A stretch of DNA of 14,201 nt from Deltaproteobacteria bacterium (GCA_019314085.1 JAFCZZ010000014.1:1-14201); one strand, 5' to 3'; numbered from the stretch's first letter, positions 1-7,113 are shown. Notes: generated by a model not told the origin, from the letters alone. Numbers and translations: made by a program.

Positions 1-485
1 CTGCTTATCTTCGACGGACTGTCGGATCGCAGGGACAGGGTGCCGAAATCGTCAAGATTCGACTCCATCGCCCGCGCCATAACCTCGAGAAATCTTCCCG
101 TGCCGGCCGCGCACTTGTCGTTCATCGCGAAGTCTTTTACCGTGCCGTCGGGATTTATAGCCAGTATCTTACTGTCCTGCCCTCCGACATCTATGATCGA
201 CCTGATCTCGGGATTCAGGTAATACGCCCCGGCGCCGTGGCATATAATCTCCGTTATGGCCTTGTCGGCAAATGTCACACTGTTTCTCCCATACCCGGTA
301 GACACGATCTTCTCTATCGACGAGGTGTCCATTTTCAGCTCCTTGAGGAGATCATCAAATATGTCTGTACCCGCCTGCTGTGCATTGTATCCCGTAAAAG
401 CCACCTTCGAGCCAAGGATCCGGCCATTCGACAGGACAGCCGCCTTGGCGGTTATGGAGCCAATATCTATTCCCGCAGTAATCAT
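1..485 (-). CDS. 2-hydroxyacyl-CoA dehydratase/benzoyl-CoA reductase activator, BadF/BcrA/HgdC ATPase family (partial)
   Basis: Only the first 161 residues are present; the gene runs off the left edge of the window. The family is an ASKHA-fold ATPase, usually a homodimer bridged by one [4Fe-4S] cluster, that uses ATP to push a low-potential electron into the partner dehydratase or reductase. Seen in the translation: the first phosphate-binding motif GIDIGS (5-10) followed by TAKAA, STGYGR (62-67), DVGGQDSK (99-106), and NDKCAAGTGRFLE (122-134). C125 in the last motif matches the position of a cluster-ligand cysteine in HgdC-type activators; the second ligand would lie beyond the window. The ATG at 485 has an AAGGA ribosome binding site at 494-498, 8 bases upstream. 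It starts 28 bases after the stop of the dehydratase subunit at 514-1746, so it very likely serves that enzyme. The family is secure; which enzyme it activates is inferred from position. Confidence 0.93.
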   Translation of the reverse strand, partial: MITAGIDIGSITAKAAVLSNGRILGSKVAFTGYNAQQAGTDIFDDLLKELKMDTSSIEKIVSTGYGRNSVTFADKAITEIICHGAGAYYLNPEIRSIIDVGGQDSKILAINPDGTVKDFAMNDKCAAGTGRFLEVMARAMESNLDDFGTLSLRSDSPSKIS

Positions 486-513
486 ATGATGGTTCCTTCA
501 ATCCTCTCTGGTT

Positions 514-1746
514 TTACCCCTTCTGGTTGATCATTTCCATGAAGGCATCTATCCTTGTTTCCGTCTGGCTTTCGGAGAAGGATCGCTCGTCCACCATATG
601 GGATTCGATAATGACGGAGGGGATACCTCTTTCCCTCTGCACCGCCCTCTGTATGTCGTACTGCCCCAATGAATAGGGTTTGCAGCTCCGGTTGGAGTGC
701 ATGACAAAGCCGTCCACGTCATACTTGTCCACCATCTCGAGGACTATCTTGATCATCTCGTCAACGCCGATATTAAGATATGACTTGGTATATCCTTCGG
801 CCATGGAATCGAGAAAATTGTCCTCATTCATATATCTCAGACTCATACACCACGCGGTGGTGTACGTGTCGGCCACGAGACAGGCGTCATGGGCCGCGAA
901 CTTTTCGGAGAGCCACCTCATTCGGTACCAGATCGGCAGATTGTCCCACAGCAATCGGTACTTCTCGTTCGGAATCGCGCCGATACCGTCGGCGACACGC
1001 TGCTCCATCTCCGCCAGAAGCATACGGTAGTAATCCACGGCCACCTGGGTACCACGCAGGGTGACGATCAGAGCGAGGTGGAAGAACGCGTCGAAGCAGG
1101 TCATGGGGGACGGTTTGTTCATGGCGGTGTCGAGAACCGCCTGCCACAGGCGCTGCCCTTCTATGGAAAGCCTCCCCACCTCCGCCATCCGGTCATAATC
1201 GAACTTCTCTTTTGTCACCGCTTCGAGGAAGGCGATATACTCAAGGATCTGTCTCCGAACATATTTCTTCGCCTCGTCGGTGTATTCGGTGTGGCAGAAG
1301 GGCGTGTCAAGGATAAAGAGTGGAACGTTGTAATAGCGCGCCTGAATTTCATACCACTTCATCACCGTGCCGCATATGTTGTTGCAACACACCAGCATAT
1401 CGGGTTTCGGCAGCCCCCCTATGGGTCCGCCGTCCACCAGGGAAGAGGCGATATCGGCCCGCGCATAAGAGCACAGATCCCCGCTGTATCCCATCTCCTC
1501 GGCCTTCTGGCAGAGATCAGCCCCCATCTTCGACGCCCCGATCATAGCTCCGTAGTTTTCCGGATAGACCGGGATAATATCCATCGCTATCAGCGGCTCC
1601 ACCGGCCCCCCGCTGGTAATCCACGCCACCTTTTTACCCGTCTGCTCGGCCGCCTTGGCGTCTATATAGTAGCCGGCCATGATCTCCTTCATCTTCTTAT
1701 CCGACTGCATCTTTCTGCCGCCCTTCCCCGTACCGGTATCTGTCAT
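514..1746 (-). CDS. 2-hydroxyacyl-CoA dehydratase/benzoyl-CoA reductase-type subunit (BcrB/HgdA-like)
   Basis: This 410-residue protein belongs to the HgdA/HgdB/BcrB/BcrC family, whose subunits each carry a [4Fe-4S] cluster held by three conserved cysteines. Candidate ligands are C92 (GDLCSYARAD), C125 or the C120/C121 pair (VCCNNICGT) and C355 (SNRSCKPYS). A middle block with NKPSP (210-214), LRGTQVAVDYY (230-240), EMEQR and EKYRL resembles BcrB-like subunits from memory. I chose the ATG at 1746 over the GTG at 1776: AGGAG lies 7 bases before it, and the GTG start would add ten basic residues unlike the family and overlap the previous stop. It follows the BcrC/HgdB-like gene by 26 bases and precedes the activator by 28, so the three are probably one operon. 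The partner subunit and activator support a working enzyme. The substrate is unknown: a 2-hydroxyacyl-CoA and an aromatic-CoA thioester are both possible. Confidence 0.9.
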   Translation of the reverse strand: MTDTGTGKGGRKMQSDKKMKEIMAGYYIDAKAAEQTGKKVAWITSGGPVEPLIAMDIIPVYPENYGAMIGASKMGADLCQKAEEMGYSGDLCSYARADIASSLVDGGPIGGLPKPDMLVCCNNICGTVMKWYEIQARYYNVPLFILDTPFCHTEYTDEAKKYVRRQILEYIAFLEAVTKEKFDYDRMAEVGRLSIEGQRLWQAVLDTAMNKPSPMTCFDAFFHLALIVTLRGTQVAVDYYRMLLAEMEQRVADGIGAIPNEKYRLLWDNLPIWYRMRWLSEKFAAHDACLVADTYTTAWCMSLRYMNEDNFLDSMAEGYTKSYLNIGVDEMIKIVLEMVDKYDVDGFVMHSNRSCKPYSLGQYDIQRAVQRERGIPSVIIESHMVDERSFSESQTETRIDAFMEMINQKG

Positions 1747-1753
1747 CTCGTCA

Positions 1754-1758
1754 CTCCT
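1754..1758 (-). promoter_or_regulatory. Ribosome binding site that sets the start of the BcrB/HgdA-like gene
   Basis: The minus strand reads AGGAG here, followed by 7 bases (TGACGAG) and the ATG at 1746. The alternative GTG at 1776 lies upstream of this site and overlaps the stop of the preceding gene, so this element favours the shorter protein. Confidence 0.7.
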
Positions 1759-1772
1759 TTTTCGTGCACATC

Positions 1773-2888
1773 TCACAGCATGTGGATGAATGTCTCAAAT
1801 CTGGTCAGCAGCTGCCCCTCGGACGGCAGTTGGTCCTCGATCTCAAGCAGCATGCTGGGAATCTTTTTCCTGTCGAGGAATCCCTTCAGGTAGGGATAGT
1901 CGAAATCGTGCGGATCGCAGAATTTCATCAGGAGGAAGACGACTCCCTGGGCCTGATGATCCTCGACCAGTTTCAACAGTCTGTCCCCCCGCACCGTGTT
2001 CGACAGGTGTTTCGCCGGACAGACCGGCCGTTCGATGTATCGGTTCGCAATCGCCGCGATGGGATCGCCGTCTGTTTCGATGATCCCCTCAAAATATCGC
2101 GAACCGGTGCACAGGTCATCCCATACAGCGGCGCCGCCCGCCTTCTCGAAGACGGTATAGATGTCGGGCTGGTCACAGATACTGCCGCTCAGGATGATTC
2201 TCTTTTTCGCGGTATCCGTTGAAGGGGCTCTCTCTTTGAGCACCTCTATTACCTCGGGGAGCCTCTCTGCGAGATGGTCCCTGTCCATGATCATGGAGCC
2301 CTTGACGATCGCATACAGATCGCTTCCCGACAGGATATCCGGATTCGCGGAACGCAGTTCGTATATGGTGCTGAGGCAGCTTCGTATCCGGTTATAGGTG
2401 TCTATAGACTGCCTCAGCGCCTCATCGGTTATCCGGACACCCATGCCCTCCTCCAGGTCACCCCTGAACTTCCAGAGAATATCTTCCATGTACTGCCGCG
2501 CGCTTTCGGTGTCCAGCTTTACCGGCAGGACAACATCCGCGAAAAAGGCGAATCGGGTATTGAGACGCCAGATATCGGAGAGGCGCTGGATCGTGTCGCA
2601 GGTATGGGGAAAGACCGCACCGTCGAGAAAGGCCAGTCTGCCCGCAAGCGCGTCCTCGAGGACGCCCCTCGCGAGAGAACAACTGTAGGACTGCAGGTGA
2701 GCGTCGGCCAGGCTGATCGTCTCTTTCGTGCCGAACAGTCTCAGTGGATGAATCCCTGCCGCGAGTATGATCTCCTCGGGGGTATAGGAGCACAGGCACC
2801 CCATGATCTTCTTCCCCCCCTTCTTCAACCCTTCGGCATACTTCCCGGTATCCAGTGCTGCTTCATAAAAATCGGTTAACTCCTCCAT
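1773..2888 (-). CDS. 2-hydroxyacyl-CoA dehydratase/benzoyl-CoA reductase-type subunit (BcrC/HgdB-like)
   Basis: This 371-residue member of the BcrC/BadD/HgdB family would be the second cluster-binding subunit of the dehydratase or reductase. Conserved landmarks are PEEIILAAGIHPLRLFG (37-53), SYSCSLARG (67-75, C70), FLDGAVFPHTCDTIQRLS (87-104, C97), SGSICDQPD (234-242) and KFCDPHDFD (322-330, C324). C70, C97 and C324 are the likely three ligands of a [4Fe-4S] cluster; the 27-residue step from C70 to C97 agrees with BcrC as I remember it. An extra CxC pair at C31/C33 near the N-terminus sits where many relatives have a less cysteine-rich motif. The ATG at 2888 has AAGGA at 2895-2899. The gene is the first of its operon, after a 248-base spacer. 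The shared ancestry of dehydratases and benzoyl-CoA reductases prevents naming the substrate from sequence alone. Confidence 0.9.
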   Translation of the reverse strand: MEELTDFYEAALDTGKYAEGLKKGGKKIMGCLCSYTPEEIILAAGIHPLRLFGTKETISLADAHLQSYSCSLARGVLEDALAGRLAFLDGAVFPHTCDTIQRLSDIWRLNTRFAFFADVVLPVKLDTESARQYMEDILWKFRGDLEEGMGVRITDEALRQSIDTYNRIRSCLSTIYELRSANPDILSGSDLYAIVKGSMIMDRDHLAERLPEVIEVLKERAPSTDTAKKRIILSGSICDQPDIYTVFEKAGGAAVWDDLCTGSRYFEGIIETDGDPIAAIANRYIERPVCPAKHLSNTVRGDRLLKLVEDHQAQGVVFLLMKFCDPHDFDYPYLKGFLDRKKIPSMLLEIEDQLPSEGQLLTRFETFIHML

Positions 2889-3136
2889 ACGTGTTCCTTC
2901 CTTTTGGCGTAATTATTTCACCTCATCCTCACCGCTGATGAACCGTTCTCGTCAAAACTCGGACTACCAAACCAGTAGAGGTCTATCTGATATTTTGGGA
3001 TATATCCTCCCCCCTTAACGCAGACTACGTGAGAAACTGGTAGCACATTCCCACACAGCTGTCACCCATTTTTTGATGGAAGCTCTCAACGCGGAGAACC
3101 GGAGGAAGGATGTACCGTCGAACACAAAGAAACCGG
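2889..3136. other. Intergenic spacer between trkH and the dehydratase gene set
   Basis: This 248-base spacer separates the trk genes from the dehydratase set and should hold the end of one transcript and the promoter of the next. I see no convincing stem followed by a T run after the trkH stop. The nearest structures are a weak CCATC-AAAAA-ATGGG type hairpin at about 3066-3080 and an 8-base palindrome ACAGCTGT at 3055-3062. On the minus strand a TTGACG (2950-2955) resembles a sigma-70 -35 box, but no -10 box is found at the right distance. A short inverted repeat CTAC/GTAG occurs near 2964-2979. No small gene with a credible start and ribosome binding site is visible. Confidence 0.55.
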
Positions 3137-4588
3137 CTATTTTTTCCAGAATTCCGGGATCAGCAGGATAATGACCGTATAGATCTCAAGCCTCCCGGCG
3201 AGCATGCAGAAGGAGAGAACCCATTTACCCAGACAGGGGATCTCGCTGTAGGTTGCGGAGGGATTGACGGCCCCGAAACCGGGGCCCACATTTCCTATGG
3301 TAGCGGCGACGGACGAGAACGCCGTCATCATATCCAGACCGAGCAGCGTCAGGATAATGGAGGCGACAATCGTCATCATAAGATACAACAGGAAAAAGCC
3401 CCAGACACTGGCCATGGTTTCGGGATACACGATCCTCTTACCAAGCTTTACCGCAGTTACGGCATGCGGATGAACGAGCCGGTACAGCTCCTGATAACTG
3501 TGTTTCAGGATGAGAAGGATCCTGAGACACTTTATGCTCCCTCCCGTGGAGCCAGCCGACCCCCCTACAAACATCAGCACCAGGAGAATCATCTTCGACA
3601 GGGACGGCCAGTTGTCGAAATTGGCGGTGGTAAAACCGGTTGTCGTAATGATGGAAACAACCTGGAATGAGGCGTAGCGCAGGTATCCCCCTGCTTCGTA
3701 GACCGCATTCTGTTTCAAATTGATGGTTATAATGATAACGGCGGTCAGTATAATCCCGAGATACAGGCGAAGCTCACTGTTTGTCAGTATAGCCCTGAAG
3801 TTCCCCATGATAAGGCTGTAGTGAAGCGTAAAGTTGATCCCGGCAACCAGCATGAAGAAGGTAATGACCCCGTCAATATAGGTACTGTGGAATTGCGCGA
3901 TACTGGCATCACCGGTGGAAAACCCGCCGGTGGCCATCGTGGTAAAACTGTGGCAGAGGGCATTGAATACGTCCATCCCCCCCGTGAGCAGCATGATAAA
4001 TTCAACAATGGAGATGATGATATAGACTATCCACAGGGTGCGCGCCGTCTCTGCAATGCGGGGGGTAATCTTGTCCTTCACCGGGCTGGGCAGTTCCGCC
4101 TTGTACAGCTGCATACCCCCCACGCCGAGGAGCGGCAAGATGGCGATGGACAGTATGATAATTCCCATCCCCCCCAGCCACTGGGTAAGTGAGCGCCAGA
4201 GGAGTATTCCATGGGGGAGACCGTCTATGTGCGTAATGACGGTGGCCCCGGTCGTGGTAAAACCCGAGATGGATTCGAAGAAGGCATCGCTGAAGTTGGG
4301 CAGCACGCCATGGAACATGTAGGGGAGAGCCCCGAACAGCGCCGCGAGAAACCATCCCGTGGCAACGATAAGGAATCCCTCCTTGTGTGTCAGGCCTATC
4401 GTTCCATTGGCCGGTTTGAACAGGAAATAGAAGACCGCACCGATACAGAGAGCTACCGCAATGGAGTAGAGAAAGGCGGCGGCATCCCCCTCCCCGTAGT
4501 AGAGGGAACAGGCCAGGGGGAGGAGCATGGTCAGGCCCAGGAAGAAGACGAGGGTCCCCAGAATATAGGATATATTCTTTGTGTTCAT
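3137..4588 (-). CDS. trkH: TrkH-family potassium uptake membrane subunit
   Basis: This 483-residue inner-membrane protein forms the K+-conducting pore of a Trk-type uptake system. Four pore-loop/selectivity segments of the superfamily are visible in order: GFTTTGATV (109-117), SFTTMATGGFST (214-225), ITTTGFTTANF (314-324) and ATIGNVGPGFG (429-439). Hydrophobic segments lie between them, starting with one at about residues 8-27. A GGSAGSTGGSIK stretch (342-353) typical of the family precedes a later transmembrane block. Its length matches usual TrkH proteins. The ATG at 4588 overlaps the trkA stop by four bases (ATGA), so the two are translationally coupled, and the RCK protein TrkA is the expected cytoplasmic gating partner. 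The C-terminus is complete, ending in a short charged tail. The symporter versus channel mechanism cannot be settled from sequence. Confidence 0.96.
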   Translation of the reverse strand: MNTKNISYILGTLVFFLGLTMLLPLACSLYYGEGDAAAFLYSIAVALCIGAVFYFLFKPANGTIGLTHKEGFLIVATGWFLAALFGALPYMFHGVLPNFSDAFFESISGFTTTGATVITHIDGLPHGILLWRSLTQWLGGMGIIILSIAILPLLGVGGMQLYKAELPSPVKDKITPRIAETARTLWIVYIIISIVEFIMLLTGGMDVFNALCHSFTTMATGGFSTGDASIAQFHSTYIDGVITFFMLVAGINFTLHYSLIMGNFRAILTNSELRLYLGIILTAVIIITINLKQNAVYEAGGYLRYASFQVVSIITTTGFTTANFDNWPSLSKMILLVLMFVGGSAGSTGGSIKCLRILLILKHSYQELYRLVHPHAVTAVKLGKRIVYPETMASVWGFFLLYLMMTIVASIILTLLGLDMMTAFSSVAATIGNVGPGFGAVNPSATYSEIPCLGKWVLSFCMLAGRLEIYTVIILLIPEFWKK

Positions 4589-5958
4589 CCGAAATAGTCC
4601 AGTTTGACCGTAAGGATCTTTTCGACCTGCGGAATCGAGGAGCGGAGGGCTACCAGTATGACATGATCACCCGGGAGTATCACGGAATCTCCTCCGGGGA
4701 TGATTATCTCACCGTTCCTGGTAATCGCCCCGACAATGGTCCCCTTGGGGAAATCGATATCCTTCAGGGGTCTGTTTGTTATGTCGGATGTTTCAAGGGC
4801 TATGAATTCAACGGCTTCCGCCTTTTCATCACCAAGGGGCGTTGCGGAAATCACCTTACCCTTTCGGATAAAATGCAGTATCTTTCCGATACTGGCCCGC
4901 CGTGGGTTCATGACGCCGTCGATACCTAATACGGGAATAAGATGGGTGTAGCCGGCCTTGTTGACAAGCGATATGGTCTTTTTTGCCCCCATCTGTTTTG
5001 CCAGGAGGGCACTTAAGATGTTCGCCTCCTCATCATCGGTAACCGCGATGAAGTAATCGGCATCCTGTATGTTTTCCTCCTTGAGCAGGTCCTGATCCGT
5101 CCCGTCCCCATGCAGGCAGATAGTCCTGTCCAGCCGGGAGGCAAGCATCTCGCACCGGGCCTGCTTCTTTTCGATAACCTTTATGGTGCCAACCAACCTC
5201 TTCTCGAGCAGCTCCGCGAGCATAAGGGCCGTGTTGCCTCCACCGATAATAAAGACCCGTTCCGAGGGTTCCTCTTTTTTGCCGAAGAATTTCAGCATAT
5301 TCCGTACATCACCGGATTTGGCAAAGACAAAGAGGTGGTCTTTTTCTTTGATCACCGTCCTCCCGGAGGGTATGATGGGTTCGTCCCCGCGTGTGATAGA
5401 GGCAATGAGAATATCCCCCCCGTCCGGGTATATCTCCATGATCTGTTCCAGGTTTTTTCCCACGGCACGGCACGCTGAATCCACATAGAACGAGACGAGT
5501 TTGACGTTGCCTTCGGCGAAATCTATGACCTCCGAGGCCCCGGAGTATTCCATGAGGTTGATGACATCGTTGACCGCCTCCCGCTCCGGATTGATACACA
5601 GGTCTATATTGAGATGTGCCTTGTCGAAAAGGGCGGAGTCCCTGTTCAGATCGGGATTCCGTATCCTCGCGATCTTGAAGGGAGCCGTGGTCTGCGCGGA
5701 GGCAAGGAGGCATGCCACGATGTTGGTTTCATCGCTGTCGGTCACGGCGACCACCATCTCAGCCTGACTCAGCTTCGCCTTTTTCAGCACCTGGGGACTG
5801 CTTCCACTCCCCGTTATGGTCTGCACATCCAAGCTTTCGGAGATGCTCTTCAGGCGTCCCTCATTCGTGTCGATAATGATGATATCGTTCCCCTCTTTGG
5901 AGAGGATATCTGCAATATTATAGCCGACTTCCCCGGCTCCTATGACAATAACCCTCAT
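4585..5958 (-). CDS. trkA: Trk system potassium uptake protein TrkA
   Basis: This 457-residue cytoplasmic protein regulates TrkH by binding nucleotide. It has the usual duplicated layout of TrkA-N (RCK) and TrkA-C domains. The first Rossmann motif IGAGEVG (6-12) is followed by the acidic residue D30 at the end of the second strand; a TrkA-C domain follows at roughly 140-220, with IIPSGRTVIKEKDHLFVFA at 195-213. The second half has IGGGNTA (238-244) with E263 (VIEK), then VTDDEEANIL (306-315) and a second TrkA-C domain ending in IIPGGDSVILPGDHVILVA (419-437). The second glycine motif is GGGNTA, where the first is GAGEVG, which is normal divergence between halves. The start at 5958 lies 2 bases after the stop of the M17-N gene, and its stop overlaps the trkH start. 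Product and partner are secure. Confidence 0.97.
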   Translation of the reverse strand: MRVIVIGAGEVGYNIADILSKEGNDIIIIDTNEGRLKSISESLDVQTITGSGSSPQVLKKAKLSQAEMVVAVTDSDETNIVACLLASAQTTAPFKIARIRNPDLNRDSALFDKAHLNIDLCINPEREAVNDVINLMEYSGASEVIDFAEGNVKLVSFYVDSACRAVGKNLEQIMEIYPDGGDILIASITRGDEPIIPSGRTVIKEKDHLFVFAKSGDVRNMLKFFGKKEEPSERVFIIGGGNTALMLAELLEKRLVGTIKVIEKKQARCEMLASRLDRTICLHGDGTDQDLLKEENIQDADYFIAVTDDEEANILSALLAKQMGAKKTISLVNKAGYTHLIPVLGIDGVMNPRRASIGKILHFIRKGKVISATPLGDEKAEAVEFIALETSDITNRPLKDIDFPKGTIVGAITRNGEIIIPGGDSVILPGDHVILVALRSSIPQVEKILTVKLDYFG

Positions 5959-5960
5959 GG

Positions 5961-6533
5961 TTATACGGTCTCCACAGGCGCAGCCTCAGCCAGTATGTCA
6001 ACGGCAACTTTGCCCCGCACGCCTACCTTAAATTCATGCATCCCCAAGACGATTTCATCAAAGAAGTCCCTGCCGCTCAACACGACTATGTCGGAGGCAG
6101 CACCCCTCTGCTTCAGGGCTCCGGATTCGAATATCCCCGATACCATCGCCACGGCCATCTTGGGCACCTCCAAGCTGCATCGGTCCGAGCCGGGGATGTC
6201 AAAGGCGAAATCGGTGCATTCCGCCCCGCTCAGCGTCTGCAGAATGGTGCATCCGGCCGTATACAGTTTTTCATATGTCAATTGGGCTGATTCACCCAGC
6301 CCCATGAGAAGTATCTTGGGAGAGGGAATTCGCTGATCGGAGGAGATGAGAACCTTCTCCATGAAGGCTCCGGTGACCCTTCCTTCGACAATCAGGTTCG
6401 ACACCAGACCGTTAAGACGCCAATCGGCAAGACCGCAATACCCTCTCGGAGGCCGTTCATCAGAGAAGAATCCGAAGGCCAGGCTGTCGTACGTCAATGC
6501 ATCCAATGGTTCTGACGATACCTTAATCTTCAT
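5961..6533 (-). CDS. Stand-alone M17 (leucyl aminopeptidase) N-terminal domain-like protein
   Basis: This 190-residue protein resembles the macro-like N-terminal domain of M17 leucyl aminopeptidases: an early strand with DALTYDSLAFGFFSDERPP (11-29), an LNGLVSNLIVEGRVTG stretch (40-55), then ILLMGLGE (74-81). The C-terminal metallopeptidase domain, with its metal ligands and NTDAEGRL-type motif, is absent, and the next gene begins 2 bases after the stop, so it is not an aminopeptidase. Cysteines occur at 33, 95, 106 and 119. I chose the ATG at 6533, 7 bases after the nusB stop, with a weak AGGGA at 6538-6542. An in-frame ATG at 6575 would add 14 residues that merely overlap the end of nusB. 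The tight packing with trkA suggests a shared role or co-expression with K+ uptake, but the molecular function is unknown. The domain call rests on pattern recognition and is less secure than the gene itself. Confidence 0.72.
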   Translation of the reverse strand: MKIKVSSEPLDALTYDSLAFGFFSDERPPRGYCGLADWRLNGLVSNLIVEGRVTGAFMEKVLISSDQRIPSPKILLMGLGESAQLTYEKLYTAGCTILQTLSGAECTDFAFDIPGSDRCSLEVPKMAVAMVSGIFESGALKQRGAASDIVVLSGRDFFDEIVLGMHEFKVGVRGKVAVDILAEAAPVETV

Positions 6534-6540
6534 CTTTTCC

Positions 6541-6942
6541 CTAGAGTTTAGAATAGATGGCATCAAGGATGCCATTTATAAAAGATCCCGAGTTGTCCGA
6601 GCCGTAATGCTTCCCGATGTCGATCGCCTCGTTCAGGGTCACCTTCGGGGGGATATCATCAAAATACAGGAATTCGCATACCGCCGTCCGGAGAACATTT
6701 CTGTCCACCTTGGACATGCGATCCAGTGACCAGTGTTCGGAGCAGCTCTTTATCAGTTCATCTATATCATTCAGGTGATCCAGCGTACACTGTATCAACT
6801 GCGTTGAGAATTCAACCGCTTCCTGTGACATGCCAAAGTTATCCTGGAAGAGCTGTATGGCCTCAGCGGCGTCGACCTTTGAGACATCAACCTGATAGAG
6901 AATCTGCAAGGCGATCTCTCTGGCCTTTCTTCTGTGACCCAT
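6541..6942 (-). CDS. nusB: Transcription antitermination factor NusB
   Basis: This 133-residue all-helical protein binds boxA RNA with NusE (S10) in the antitermination complex that supports rRNA transcription. Family hallmarks are HRRKAREIALQILYQVD (3-19), the central CSEHWSLDRMSKVDRNVLR (67-85), IPPKVTLNEAIDIGKHYGS (97-115) and FINGILD (121-127). The reading frame is open to 7020, but I placed the start at the ATG at 6942. There the protein begins MGHRRKARE as expected for NusB, and an AGGGGGA at 6946-6952 serves as a closely spaced ribosome binding site. The longer form would add 26 residues encoded by the hairpin-bearing spacer. Downstream of the riboflavin genes is a widespread place for nusB. 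Length and motifs are normal. Confidence 0.96.
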   Translation of the reverse strand: MGHRRKAREIALQILYQVDVSKVDAAEAIQLFQDNFGMSQEAVEFSTQLIQCTLDHLNDIDELIKSCSEHWSLDRMSKVDRNVLRTAVCEFLYFDDIPPKVTLNEAIDIGKHYGSDNSGSFINGILDAIYSKL

Positions 6943-6966
6943 CAATCCCCCTGGTTTGAATTGAAC

Positions 6967-7008
6967 AGCGAGCGCACTCCCCGCTGCTTGCAGCGGGGTA
7001 AGCGAGCG
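6967..7008. repeat. REP-like element: perfect hairpin between short direct repeats
   Basis: A 9-base perfect inverted repeat, CCCCGCTGC (6979-6987) and GCAGCGGGG (6990-6998), is separated by only two bases; in RNA the effective fold would be an 8-pair stem with a four-base loop. It is framed by two direct copies of AGCGAGCG at 6967-6974 and 7001-7008. On the transcribed minus strand the hairpin is followed by AGTGCGCTCG and not by T residues, so it is not a standard terminator. Its symmetry and intergenic position fit a REP or small mobile palindromic element. This is inferred from one copy only; further copies elsewhere in the genome would be needed as proof. Confidence 0.55.
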
Positions 7009-7044
7009 AATACAAAACAAATATTTTCCTTAACAACAGGAGTT

Positions 7045-7112
7045 TCCCCGCCACTTGTCGGAGCAAAAGCGGAGATCCCGCTTATACGGGATTGCGGGGA
7101 GCTTCAATCCCG
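7045..7112. repeat. Overlapping inverted repeats just after ribH
   Basis: Three stems can be drawn. A 7-base outer pair joins TCCCCGC (7045-7051) with GCGGGGA (7094-7100). A 6-base inner pair joins ATCCCG (7075-7080) with CGGGAT (7087-7092). An 8-base alternative joins CGGGATTG (7087-7094) with CAATCCCG (7105-7112), immediately after the ribH stop. The alternative stem shares bases with the other two, so the folds exclude each other. This may be a second REP-like repeat, an mRNA 3' stabilising structure for ribH, or a switchable element ahead of nusB; the sequence alone does not decide. Confidence 0.5.
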
Positions 7113-7113
7113 G

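Larger units (their letters stand above)
6943..7113. other. Hairpin-rich spacer between ribH and nusB
   Basis: This 171-base spacer is the only one inside the riboflavin-nusB-trk block with strong secondary structure. It contains a GC hairpin at 6979-6998 flanked by direct copies of AGCGAGCG, and a second cluster of overlapping inverted repeats at 7045-7112. Neither is followed on the minus strand by a T run, so a classic intrinsic terminator is not indicated. The combination looks like REP-type intergenic repeats, or an RNA structure between the two genes. No credible small gene is seen here. Confidence 0.6.

Noticed and set aside
889..1893. A 334-codon open frame on the plus strand
   Set aside because: It lies opposite the BcrB/HgdA-like gene and has low-complexity, arginine- and histidine-rich content without family motifs; it is a shadow of the real gene.
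2950..2955. Sigma-70 promoter (TTGACG) for the dehydratase genes
   Set aside because: No acceptable -10 hexamer lies 16-18 bases downstream on the minus strand; the A/T-rich AAATAAT is about 31 bases away.
514..3136. Novel defence or mobile system in the left part of the window
   Set aside because: All genes there belong to the known dehydratase/reductase and activator families; no integrase, transposase, toxin or direct-repeat boundary is seen.
6979..6998. Intrinsic terminator of the riboflavin operon
   Set aside because: The hairpin is strong but is followed on the minus strand by GC-rich sequence and no T run; plus-strand sequence after it also lacks a T run.
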